A DNA stretch of 39,819 nt from Deltaproteobacteria bacterium (GTDB taxonomy: Bacteria > Desulfobacterota > Desulfomonilia > Desulfomonilales > Desulfomonilaceae). The stretch covers positions 1 through 39,819 of the forward strand of contig VGSG01000033.1 in the NCBI GenBank assembly GCA_016875095.1, written 5' to 3'. A program made the translations under genes and the position numbers. Of the stretch, positions 23,550 through 31,171 are shown piece by piece. The first letter of the stretch is position 1; every line of letters starts with the position of its first letter. Under the pieces are notes generated by a model. That model did not search any database and was not told the DNA's origin. It was given only the letters and a program-made list of their open reading frames with translations.

Positions 23550-24428
23550 TTACTTTCCGTATTGCTCGTAAGCTGCGGTGAGGGTATTCTTCATGAGCAT
23601 AGCGATGGTCATGGGGCCCACGCCGCCCGGGACCGGAGTGATGGCCGCGGCCCTTTCCTTGACCGCGTCGTATTCCACGTCACCGACCAGTTTCCAGCCT
23701 CTTTCGGTGCCGGGCGCATCCACGCGGTTGATACCAACGTCGATCACCACCACGCCTTCCTTCACCATGTCGCCCTTGAGAAATTCAGGCACGCCGATGG
23801 CCGCGATGATGATGTCCGCGGAAAGGCATTTCTCTTTCAGGTTCTTTGTCTTGGTGTGGCACATGATCACGGTTGCGTTCATGTTTCTCTGATCGAGCAT
23901 GTTTGACAAAGGCCGACCTACGATATTGCTGCGGCCTAAGATCGCCACATCCTTACCCCCGGTTTCGAATCCGCCGCGTTTTATCAGCTCGATCACGCCT
24001 GCGGGAGTGCAGGGGAGAAATCTGACCTCGCCGATGCTGATCAAACCGACGTTAAACGGATGAAAGCAGTCCACGTCCTTCTCAGGCAATATGGCCCGCA
24101 GGATCTTGGTTTCAGGGATGTGCTTGGGTAGTGGGAGCTGACAGAGTATTCCGTGGACCGACTTATCCTTGTTATACCCGTCGATAACGTCCAGAAGCTG
24201 CTCGGTGGTCGCGTCCTTGGGAAGCACGGTCTCTAAGGACCTGATCCCGATGTATTCGCACGCTTTCTTCTTGTTGCTCACATAGACCTTGGAAGCCGGG
24301 TCCTCACCCACCAGGATGACGGCCAGGCAGGGCGCCATGCCCTTGGCCTTCATTTGAGCCACTTCCTCTTTCATTTCGTCCTTGAGTTGCTGAGATACCT
24401 CGTTTCCGCTAATGATCTTGGCTGCCAT
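23550..24428 (-). CDS. folD: Methylenetetrahydrofolate dehydrogenase/cyclohydrolase
   Basis: The 292-residue protein has the FolD signatures YVSNKKKACEYIGI with the catalytic lysine, QLPLPKH, GRSNIVGRPLSNML and PGGVGPMTIAMLM. It interconverts methylene-, methenyl- and formyl-tetrahydrofolate, a step of the methyl branch of the Wood-Ljungdahl pathway and of purine synthesis. AAGGAGG precedes the ATG. Upstream on the same strand are a 216-bp repeat and the CooC-type ATPase, then DUF3786 and serA. The C1 context favours a role in CO2 fixation or acetyl-CoA oxidation. Confidence 0.96.
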   Translation of the reverse strand: MAAKIISGNEVSQQLKDEMKEEVAQMKAKGMAPCLAVILVGEDPASKVYVSNKKKACEYIGIRSLETVLPKDATTEQLLDVIDGYNKDKSVHGILCQLPLPKHIPETKILRAILPEKDVDCFHPFNVGLISIGEVRFLPCTPAGVIELIKRGGFETGGKDVAILGRSNIVGRPLSNMLDQRNMNATVIMCHTKTKNLKEKCLSADIIIAAIGVPEFLKGDMVKEGVVVIDVGINRVDAPGTERGWKLVGDVEYDAVKERAAAITPVPGGVGPMTIAMLMKNTLTAAYEQYGK

Positions 24429-24479
24429 GCATACCTCCTTGTGATAAACGATCGAAAACGTTCAGGACTCCGCAAAGAG

Positions 24480-24695
24480 CCCGGAAAAGCAGTTCACACT
24501 AACTCCCGTAGTTAGAGAGCTACAACGAATTATGAAAGCCCTCGGCTCCGGCGACCACTCCGGGGCTTCGCCTCGGAGATAGGCAGCAAGAGCGCATCGC
24601 TGCGCAATCATTTGGAGGGGAGACTCATCTCCCCTCCAAACCACCCCATACGTGAACCCGAGCACGGGTACCTCATGCCGGCGACTTTCATAGGA
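24480..24695 (-). repeat. 216-bp dispersed repeat, copy A (upstream of folD)
   Basis: This matches 25516-25731 in the same orientation, best over its central and right two thirds. It contains a perfect 13-bp hairpin, TTTGGAGGGGAGA (24611-24623) with TCTCCCCTCCAAA (24628-24640) around a CTCA loop, and GCGC-ATCGCT-GCGC nearby. The left edge is 51 bases upstream of the folD start, and the right edge touches the cooC stop codon. It may be a mobile non-coding repeat or a cis-acting element. Confidence 0.75.
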
Positions 24696-25460
24696 CTACG
24701 CTTCGGCTTCCAGCCGAGAAGCGATCTTTTCTACTGCCGAAAATATCACCGGATCGTCCAAATTAGGGGGCCGACTTTCCAGGTCCGCGCTCGCGATCTC
24801 TTCGGAAAAAGGCAGCGTTCCGATCAGGCGAATCCCGTCCAGATTCGTCTGGAGGAACGCCTCTTCTCTTTCATTGCGAACCTTGCTCGCGACCGCGACC
24901 ACCTTGCTCAGCCCGATATCCTGGGTGAGTTGCTTCACTTTGGCCGCGGTTTCAATGCTCCGGCGACCGGGTTCCACCACGATGATGAGCCGGTCGACTC
25001 CTTGCGCGGTGCCGCGACCGAGGTGCTCGATCCCGGCTTCCATGTCCAGGATTACCAGATCCTTGTGATAGAGGACCAGGTGCGTGATCAACGCCTTGAG
25101 CATTACGCTCTCGGGACAAACGCAGCCTCCGCCGCCCTTCTTGATCGTGCCCATGACGAGCACCCGAACGCCGTCTTTGTCCCGGCCCAGCGCTTCGGGC
25201 AAGTCATCCACCTTGGGATTCATCTTGAAGAACCCGCCCACAGTTCCCGGCTTCGCGCCGGTTCTCTCCGCGATGAGCTCTTCCATCTTGGCAATAGGCA
25301 CGATGCCCGTGGTGTCTATCCCCAACGCGGAACCGAGGTTCGCGTCCGGGTCCGCATCCACCGCCAGGACGCGATAGCCCTTCCTCGCCCAGTACCTGGC
25401 AAGAAGGCTCGCCAACGTTGTCTTCCCCACGCCGCCTTTTCCGGATACCGCTATCTTCAT
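24696..25460 (-). CDS. cooC: CooC-type nickel/CO dehydrogenase maturation ATPase
   Basis: The 254-residue MinD/SIMIBI-class ATPase has a deviant Walker A, GKGGVGKT (7-14) with signature lysine K8, and the CooC metal motif C113-V-C115 in GGGGCVCPES. The second region LVILDMEAGIEHLGRGTAQG is also typical of CooC. The protein delivers or organises nickel for the carbon monoxide dehydrogenase C-cluster. CODH genes are not in the window. It lies between two copies of a 216-bp repeat, upstream of folD and downstream of a DUF3786 gene. Confidence 0.93.
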   Translation of the reverse strand: MKIAVSGKGGVGKTTLASLLARYWARKGYRVLAVDADPDANLGSALGIDTTGIVPIAKMEELIAERTGAKPGTVGGFFKMNPKVDDLPEALGRDKDGVRVLVMGTIKKGGGGCVCPESVMLKALITHLVLYHKDLVILDMEAGIEHLGRGTAQGVDRLIIVVEPGRRSIETAAKVKQLTQDIGLSKVVAVASKVRNEREEAFLQTNLDGIRLIGTLPFSEEIASADLESRPPNLDDPVIFSAVEKIASRLEAEA

Positions 25461-25515
25461 CGTGCGCCTCGCTCAGAATTCTACTCTTTCGCAGCCATTA
25501 ATTTGCTCACGACAT

Positions 25516-25731
25516 CCCGGAAAAGAAAGCGCTGGGCAACTACCATACCCAGAGAGCCACAATGAATCAAGAAAGTCCTCGGCTTCGGCAAGCACTCCGT
25601 GGCTTCGCCTCGGAGACTGGCAGCAAGAGCGCATCGTTGCGCAATAATTTGGAGGAGAGACTCATCTCCCCTCGAAACCACCCCATACGTAAACCCGAAC
25701 AGCGGTGCTCATCCCGACGACTTTGATAGGA
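25516..25731 (-). repeat. 216-bp dispersed repeat, copy B (upstream of cooC)
   Basis: This is the partner of copy A at 24480-24695, in the same orientation, with an edge 55 bases upstream of the cooC start. The hairpin arms are slightly decayed here (TTTGGAGGAGAGA with TCTCCCCTCGAAA). Minus-strand frames across both copies give related peptides (IAQRCALAA-x-LRGEA), but with decaying ends and no family match. Confidence 0.75.
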
Positions 25732-25764
25732 ATCTGCACTGAGATTTGCGCCCTTGCAAAAAGC

Positions 25765-25850
25765 CGGCCTCCCCCTCACTCTCCCCTCTCCGCCCGGCGA
25801 GGGGAATGACTCCCCCTCCCTTGATGGGAGGGGATAGGGGAGGGTAAGAT
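25765..25850. repeat. CT-rich hairpin-forming intergenic repeat
   Basis: CCCTCTCC-GCCCGGC-GAGGGG and CTCCCTTGATGGGAG form adjacent hairpins in a strongly strand-biased C/T stretch, followed by AGGGGAGGG. It looks like a common genome-wide intergenic repeat of the CCCCTCTCC type. No gene is seen here. Confidence 0.55.
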
Positions 25851-25883
25851 CGGTTCCGTCTTATTCCACGGCTGTAAAGATTT

Positions 25884-26528
25884 TCACTCCCTAGCGGCCC
25901 TCAGCAGTTCCAACACGGCCATTTGTCCTGCCACCGCCATGTCCTCTGCGCTGAAATAGAGGTCGGCTGTTTCGTCAAACAGAACCGTCGCTTCCGCGGG
26001 AAACTCCTCGTCCCCTTTCCACACCATGCACGTGATAGGCACGTATGGGAAGTACGCCAGCTCGACCGAAGCGTCTCCCCGGTTCAGGATCTTGCCGCCG
26101 AGTTTGCGGCCGGCTTCGATCATGGGGGCCGGTTCTTGGCCGAAAACACTGATGAGGATCTCTTTGGTCCTGCGATTGAACGCAGGTTCATAGAAATGCC
26201 CTTCTTTGAACTCTCTGAAGTGCTTCAACTTTCCGGTGGGGATTTTTCCTTCCGCGTTGTTCAGGTAATGGATCGCCAAGATTGCCAGCCATATGGCGGC
26301 TTCTTCTCCGGTCGAGCTGACACTGAAGCGGAGCGAGTCCAGATCGAGAATGATTTCTCGCTCCAGATGGGGTACAAACACCGAGCGACCCTCGCGCCTG
26401 GCGCCGGCCAGCTTGGCCACACGCGCCGGGTCCTTGCGCTGGAACACCTCCAGACCAATCTCAAGCGCTTGTTGGTAGTTGTCCTGTTTGGGCAGCTCAG
26501 GACGTGACAAGTCCTTTATGTTCAGCAT
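25884..26528 (-). CDS. DUF3786 domain protein
   Basis: The 214-residue protein matches DUF3786, a family of anaerobes: ELAYFPYVPITCMVWKGDEEFPAEATVLFDETADLYFSAEDM is its characteristic C-terminal stretch. The function is unknown, but the family occurs mostly in acetogens, methanogens and sulfate reducers near carbon monoxide dehydrogenase or corrinoid genes. Here it precedes the CooC gene and follows serA by 9 bases, so serA and DUF3786 are probably cotranscribed. A role in C1 or Ni/Fe-S enzyme assembly is inference from the neighbourhood. Confidence 0.82.
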   Translation of the reverse strand: MLNIKDLSRPELPKQDNYQQALEIGLEVFQRKDPARVAKLAGARREGRSVFVPHLEREIILDLDSLRFSVSSTGEEAAIWLAILAIHYLNNAEGKIPTGKLKHFREFKEGHFYEPAFNRRTKEILISVFGQEPAPMIEAGRKLGGKILNRGDASVELAYFPYVPITCMVWKGDEEFPAEATVLFDETADLYFSAEDMAVAGQMAVLELLRAARE

Positions 26529-26537
26529 GAATCGTCA

Positions 26538-28118
26538 TTAGATGGTAAGCCGCTGGACTGACTTGACGTTCTCCAGCGCCCTGAGAGTCTCCAGCGAGGC
26601 ATCGTCCGCCCTGGAGTCCGTGTTCAGAAAGAGAAGCGCCTCTCCTCCCTCCTCCAGTCGCGCAAACTGGAAGTGGGAGATGTTTATGTGGCGCGCGCCC
26701 AAAGCCGCGCCGATCCCGCCGATCACTCCGGGCCTATCCGTGGCGCTTATGAGGAGGAGGTTGCCCGAAAGGTCGAATTCTCCGGAGAAACGCCCGTACC
26801 GCACCATTCGAGGCTCAGTCCGACCGAAGAGCGTGCCCTCGACCGCGTGCTCCCGATTCTCCGTGACCACGAGAAACCTCAGGAGCGAAAGGAAATTCTC
26901 CGCTTTGCTCACGCGGGTCTCAGAAACCACTATTCCTCGTTCGGTCGCAACAACGGGGGCATTGACCTGGTTGACGTCGTCCTTCATTGAGGGCGTGAGG
27001 AGCCCGGTCAGAAAAGCGGTGGTCATGGGCTTGACGTCCATCTCACTCACTGCGCCGCAGAATTCCGCACGCACGCTCTTGATGCCGCTGCGGATGATCT
27101 GGCCTAAGAAGAGCCCGAGCCTCTCGGAGAGGTCGATGAATGGACGCAAGACCAGGAGGGCTTCCCCCGACACAGCGGGAGCGTTGACGGCATTGACCAC
27201 CGTCCCGTACAGCAGAAAATCTCGTATCTGAGTGGCCACAGCCACCGCAACGTTTTCCTGGGCCTCTTTCGTGGACGCTCCTAGATGAGGAGTGCAGATC
27301 ACCTTGTCCATGTCGATGAGGCGGCGATTCTCGGGAGGTTCCACGGGGTACACGTCCAACGCGACTCCCGCCACCTTGCCTGATTCCACAGCGCCGGCCA
27401 GGTCTTCCTCGTTCACTACCGGCCCCCGTGAGCAGTTGATGATACGCACCCCATTCTTCATCTTGGCTATATTCTTGGCGTTAATCAGTCCTCTTGTGTC
27501 GTCGGTGAGCGGCACGTGCAGCGTGATGAAATCCGCTTCTTGGAAGAGTTCATCAAGGGAGACCAGCCGCACGCCCATCTGTCTGGCCTGGTCCTCAGAC
27601 AACACCGGGTCGTACGCCACCACGTGCATACCCAGCCCTGCGGCCCTATCCGCCACTATGGAGCCGATTTTTCCCAGACCCACCACTCCGAGGGTCTTGT
27701 TGTATACCTCGGCCCCTCCGAACTTCTTCTTCTCCCATTTGCCGGACTTCATGGAAGCGCTGGCCTGAGGGATATTGCGGCTGAGCGCCATCATCATGGA
27801 GAGAGTGTGTTCCGCTGTGGTTACTGAGTTTCCACCCGGGGTGTTCATCACCACGATGCCCCGTTTCGTCGCCACGGGGATATCCACATTGTCCAGCCCG
27901 GTCCCAGCTCGCCCGACGACTCGGAGGTTCTCACCCGCAGCTATGACATCAGCGGTGATTTTGCTTGCGCCTCTGATGGCAACGCCTTGATATTGTCCTA
28001 CAATCGACTTCAGCTCGTCGGGACTCAGACCGGACTTGACGTCAACGTCAATCCCTTTGGCCTCGCGCAGAATCTTCACCCCAACCTCAGAAATGTTGTC
28101 CAGCACCAAGACCTTCAC
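26538..28118 (-). CDS. serA: D-3-phosphoglycerate dehydrogenase
   Basis: The 526-residue protein has the long-form SerA layout. It has a substrate and NAD domain with VVGLGKIGSIVA, NCSRGPVVNEEDL and CTPHLGASTKEAQ (catalytic His), an intervening ASB domain (about 320-440), and a C-terminal ACT domain with SATDRPGVIGGIGAALG that usually senses serine. It makes phosphohydroxypyruvate in the first step of serine synthesis. The start is GTG at 28118 with AAGGAGG 9 bases upstream. Serine feeds one-carbon folate, consistent with folD further downstream. Confidence 0.96.
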   Translation of the reverse strand: MKVLVLDNISEVGVKILREAKGIDVDVKSGLSPDELKSIVGQYQGVAIRGASKITADVIAAGENLRVVGRAGTGLDNVDIPVATKRGIVVMNTPGGNSVTTAEHTLSMMMALSRNIPQASASMKSGKWEKKKFGGAEVYNKTLGVVGLGKIGSIVADRAAGLGMHVVAYDPVLSEDQARQMGVRLVSLDELFQEADFITLHVPLTDDTRGLINAKNIAKMKNGVRIINCSRGPVVNEEDLAGAVESGKVAGVALDVYPVEPPENRRLIDMDKVICTPHLGASTKEAQENVAVAVATQIRDFLLYGTVVNAVNAPAVSGEALLVLRPFIDLSERLGLFLGQIIRSGIKSVRAEFCGAVSEMDVKPMTTAFLTGLLTPSMKDDVNQVNAPVVATERGIVVSETRVSKAENFLSLLRFLVVTENREHAVEGTLFGRTEPRMVRYGRFSGEFDLSGNLLLISATDRPGVIGGIGAALGARHINISHFQFARLEEGGEALLFLNTDSRADDASLETLRALENVKSVQRLTI

Positions 28119-28535
28119 GCTGCCTACCTCCTTGTAGCTAAGTGTGTTGCAAGCATATCGGGCCTCTGTGAAACAATAGAAATGATGTTGTTACGTCCGG
28201 AAACGCGGTTTGAGTCGCGGAAACCGGCATTTGGATGCCGAGATTGGCGCTTCCGCCCTGTGGGCGCCTGAGGTCGGAGCGTCTCTGGCCGCCAAGTCAG
28301 GGAACCCGGTTTCCCGTCGTGCGCCCAGGCAAGAACGCGGGTCTTCGCCGCTGCGCGAAACAATACTATGTCCCGTGACGCTCCCCCACGTTGGATCATG
28401 AGTCCGTCGGCCCAACTGACAAAGGCGGAACCGGTTGATTCTTACCAAGAACGGGCCTGTCTGTCAAGAAAACGCCGTTGCGACCGCAGCTTCGTCCGAT
28501 CTTCGCGGCCGGCGACGCGGGCCAAACGACGTACG
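28119..28535 (-). other. Gene-free region with consecutive hairpins upstream of serA
   Basis: No gene is seen in about 415 bases. Three hairpins follow each other: CGGTTT (28206-28211) with AAACCG (28221-28226), CGGCAT-TTGG-ATGCCG (28225-28240), and GGCGC (28246-28250) with GCGCC (28264-28268). On the minus strand this is serA's upstream region, so a transcribed leader is possible. No riboswitch class is recognised. Confidence 0.4.
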
Positions 28536-28913
28536 CTATATGGCAAGGAGCGCGAAGAGCATCCAGGCGGCCGCAAGCAGGAAAGGGAGGGGAGGAGGGT
28601 CAAGCGCGGCCGGAGTAGCGGCGATTGGTTCAATCTCCGCCAGTGACTCACCATAAAGGTCTTCCCATGCCACTCGAGAATACTCGCTCTGAGGCTCTCG
28701 CAGATCATTGGCCTGATCTTCTTGCGGCAGAATTTCGGCCCAGGGCACGTCTTCGGCCGCGGCGGCTGTCGTGGCATCGCCAAAGTCTGCCTTGCGCGCC
28801 GGCGACCCCGGCCTGCGCATGAATCTCTTATAGTCAAGTTTGATCTTGTCCTTCACGATTTCCCCAGGGCTTTCTCCGATTGTCGCAGCCCGTCTCCCGC
28901 TTCGCGCTTCCAT
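28536..28913 (-). CDS. Small hypothetical protein with C-terminal membrane helix
   Basis: I do not recognise this 125-residue protein. The N-terminal part is charged and includes KDKIKLDYKRFMRRPG. The middle is Ala/Glu-rich and probably disordered. The last 20 residues (PFLLAAAWMLFALLAI) form one membrane helix with no tail, so it looks tail-anchored. The ribosome-binding site is weak. Amino acid composition and frame openness support a real gene, but only moderately. Confidence 0.45.
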   Translation of the reverse strand: MEARSGRRAATIGESPGEIVKDKIKLDYKRFMRRPGSPARKADFGDATTAAAAEDVPWAEILPQEDQANDLREPQSEYSRVAWEDLYGESLAEIEPIAATPAALDPPPLPFLLAAAWMLFALLAI

Positions 28914-29185
28914 TTCGCGGCAGGGCTTAATTATTGACGTTTATTGCACAAGCGTCCGTGTGTCAAGACCCTCGATCAGACGGCCTTGAAAGGCGCCGAC
29001 GGCGGTCAGGTCCCGAGGCTCTTGGCATTGGATCATTTGCGCCGCTCCGGTGGGGCAAACCTATAAGGACTTGCAGACACATGGCATCCTCGGATAAGGT
29101 AGTGCTATAAGGTCTCCTCGCGCGCCGCGACGTGAAGCGCACGGTTTGGGAGGCAGCCCTAATATCATCATAAAGTTGATACAAA

Positions 29186-30340
29186 ATGGCAGAGACGGCG
29201 CCCAACTCGGGAAAAATACTTATCTTCGGCGATGAGGCGCGGCGGCTGGCATTCCTGGAGCAGGCCCTAGGCGTGGAATACGATGTCAGCGTACGGATCG
29301 CTCACGGGGACACGGGGGGATGGGCTGTCGCTTCCTGTCCTGATTTGATCGTCGTGGACGTGTTGGGGGACCAAGCGCTTGAGTTGTGTCGGCTGTTGAA
29401 GCGAGAATCTCATCTACTTGCCGTCCCGTTGCTTATGCTGGCGGACGACGAAGAGATTCAGGTGCGGGCATTGGAACTGGGCGCGGCCGATTGCATGGCC
29501 AGAACCCTTAATCTTGATGTCCTCAAATGGAAAATCAGGAACTTGGTGAAGTGGCGGACCGCATATCAACGGGTTTGTGCGGCCGTCACCCGTTCCAACG
29601 AGAAAATAGCCGAACTGGAAGCGTTCATCCAGATGGTGGCTCATGACCTGAAATCTCCCGCGCTTGCCGTGGACGGGTTTGTAAGGATGCTCAAGAGGAC
29701 TTGGGTCCACATACCCACCGATCCGCGAATCGATCAGATTCTGCACCATCTTTCAAGCGCATCGAACACTATCCAGGACTTTCTCCATGACATATCGGGA
29801 TACCTGGAGCATGAAAACCTGCCGCTTGAGTGGAATCCGATCCAACTCGATCTCACCGTGAAAGAAGTGACCGACAGATACCGTCCGTTGGTCGAAGAGA
29901 AAGGGATCAGGCTTGAATTGGACCTCGGGGACACGCCCGCGCGAATCGTCGGGGATCGGCGCCGGATTACACAGGTGCTTGACAACTTGATCAATAACGC
30001 AATCGTGCACATGGGTAAAGTGCCCGATCCCTGCATCATGGTCAGAGTTGAAGACGAACCAGATTTCGTTATCGCGTGCATTGCCGATAACGGCGTCGGG
30101 ATTCCGCCTCAATACCAGGAAAAGGTCTTTCGTCGCTTCTTTCGGGTTCCTCGCGCAGGGTCTGCGCCGGGCACGGGTCTTGGGCTCTTTATTTCGAAAT
30201 GTATCGTGGAAAGCCATAGTGGCCGGATATGGATAGAACCCGCGGACGAACGGGGTTTTCGGATTAGTTTCAGGCTGCCCAAGGCCCGGGCCGGAACGAA
30301 CGGCGAGAACCCCGGCGCCTGGAATGGTCCGCAAGTCTAG
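29186..30340 (+). CDS. Receiver-histidine kinase hybrid
   Basis: The 384-residue protein has an N-terminal receiver domain (about 10-125) with phosphoacceptor candidate D58 (LIVVDVL) and an acidic pair D16/E17. The usual conserved lysine before the last helix is replaced (MARTLNL), so switching may be altered. Residues 140-205 form the HisKA domain with H153 in AHDLK, and the rest is an ATPase domain with NLINNAIVH, DNGVGIPP and GTGLGLFISK. No membrane segment is present, so it is a soluble kinase probably driven by another kinase or partner. No response regulator is adjacent. Confidence 0.92.
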   Translation: MAETAPNSGKILIFGDEARRLAFLEQALGVEYDVSVRIAHGDTGGWAVASCPDLIVVDVLGDQALELCRLLKRESHLLAVPLLMLADDEEIQVRALELGAADCMARTLNLDVLKWKIRNLVKWRTAYQRVCAAVTRSNEKIAELEAFIQMVAHDLKSPALAVDGFVRMLKRTWVHIPTDPRIDQILHHLSSASNTIQDFLHDISGYLEHENLPLEWNPIQLDLTVKEVTDRYRPLVEEKGIRLELDLGDTPARIVGDRRRITQVLDNLINNAIVHMGKVPDPCIMVRVEDEPDFVIACIADNGVGIPPQYQEKVFRRFFRVPRAGSAPGTGLGLFISKCIVESHSGRIWIEPADERGFRISFRLPKARAGTNGENPGAWNGPQV

Positions 30341-30422
30341 TTATAACAACTTAGGCGTTTGACCCTGAACAGGATCTCCGTTACTCGCGTAAGCTTCGCG
30401 ATCCACCGAATGGGATACGATC

Positions 30423-30911
30423 ATGTCCGATCAAGAAATGCCGGGAATCACACTTCTCAAGCGGAGCACGACCGTATATCCCGACACCCCTGAAAAGGCT
30501 GTTCTGGAGACTTTTCCCAACAAGTATACGGCCAGAGATTACGTGGTTGAATTCCACTGCCCCGAATTCACCAGCGTGTGCCCTATCACCGGGCAGCCCG
30601 ACTTCGCCAGGATCACCATTACGTATGCGCCGGACCGGAAGTGCCTGGAGTCCAAGTCGTTGAAGCTATATCTCTTCTCCTTCCGCAACACCGGGATGTT
30701 CCACGAAGAGATCACCAACCGTATCCTCGACGACCTGGTTAAGGCATGTGAACCGAAGTGGGCACGGGTCCTGGGACGCATGAATCCCCGTGGCGGCATC
30801 TCGATTGATGTGATCGCGGAGCATACCAGGCCCGGATATGAGCCACCGACTCATGCGCGCCATTCGTTCGGTTCGGGACATTCTTCGGAAACAAGTAGCG
30901 AAAACCGCTAA
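30423..30911 (+). CDS. queF: PreQ1 synthase (NADPH-dependent 7-cyano-7-deazaguanine reductase)
   Basis: The 162-residue protein has the tunnel-fold QueF motifs: FTSVCPITGQPDF with nucleophile C53 and D60, then ESKSLKLYLFSFRN and HEEITNRI. It is the short YkvM-like type. It reduces preQ0 to preQ1 for queuosine in tRNA. The C-terminal 25 residues are His/Ser-rich and probably disordered. It is separated by 82 bases from the kinase gene and followed by a strong terminator, so it ends its transcription unit. Confidence 0.95.
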   Translation: MSDQEMPGITLLKRSTTVYPDTPEKAVLETFPNKYTARDYVVEFHCPEFTSVCPITGQPDFARITITYAPDRKCLESKSLKLYLFSFRNTGMFHEEITNRILDDLVKACEPKWARVLGRMNPRGGISIDVIAEHTRPGYEPPTHARHSFGSGHSSETSSENR

Positions 30912-31043
30912 GACACAATTCTTGAGCCGGAAAGCCGGCCAGAAGATCCAGATCAAGCTTGACTTTCGTGACCAAGAAATTGTAATCTAGCCTCAGAACA
31001 CAGGGGATGGAGTCCCCCGCACAAAACTGCCTGACCGGCTGAT

Positions 31044-31076
31044 GACTCCTGCCGTGGAGATCCTACGGTGGGAGTC
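31044..31076 (+). other. Hairpin between queF and terminator
   Basis: GACTCC (31044-31049) pairs with GGAGTC (31071-31076) and CCGT (31052-31055) with ACGG (31065-31068), with symmetric TG/TG internal loops. It lies 13 bases before the terminator, so it may be part of a structured 3' untranslated region or a small RNA. Confidence 0.5.
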
Positions 31077-31089
31077 CGGCGTGAAAACG

Positions 31090-31114
31090 GCCCACCGTAT
31101 GGTGGGCTTTTTTT
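31090..31114 (+). terminator. Intrinsic terminator after queF
   Basis: GCCCACC-GTAT-GGTGGGC (31090-31107) is followed by seven T residues (31108-31114), the textbook rho-independent form. It separates the kinase/queF unit from the dynamin operon. Confidence 0.93.
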
Positions 31115-31171
31115 GTTTTTGGCACGTCCGCGCGTCATGTCTTGCGCTCTGACGCGTTGTGAGGATCGATC

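Noticed and set aside
24462-24665. Small protein encoded by the 216-bp repeat
   Set aside because: The two copies give related peptides, but ends and starts are not conserved and the hairpin content fits a non-coding element better.
24612-25565. 317-residue plus-strand frame over cooC
   Set aside because: It is antisense to the CooC gene, whose motifs are complete. The frame has no family features and runs into the repeat copies on both sides.
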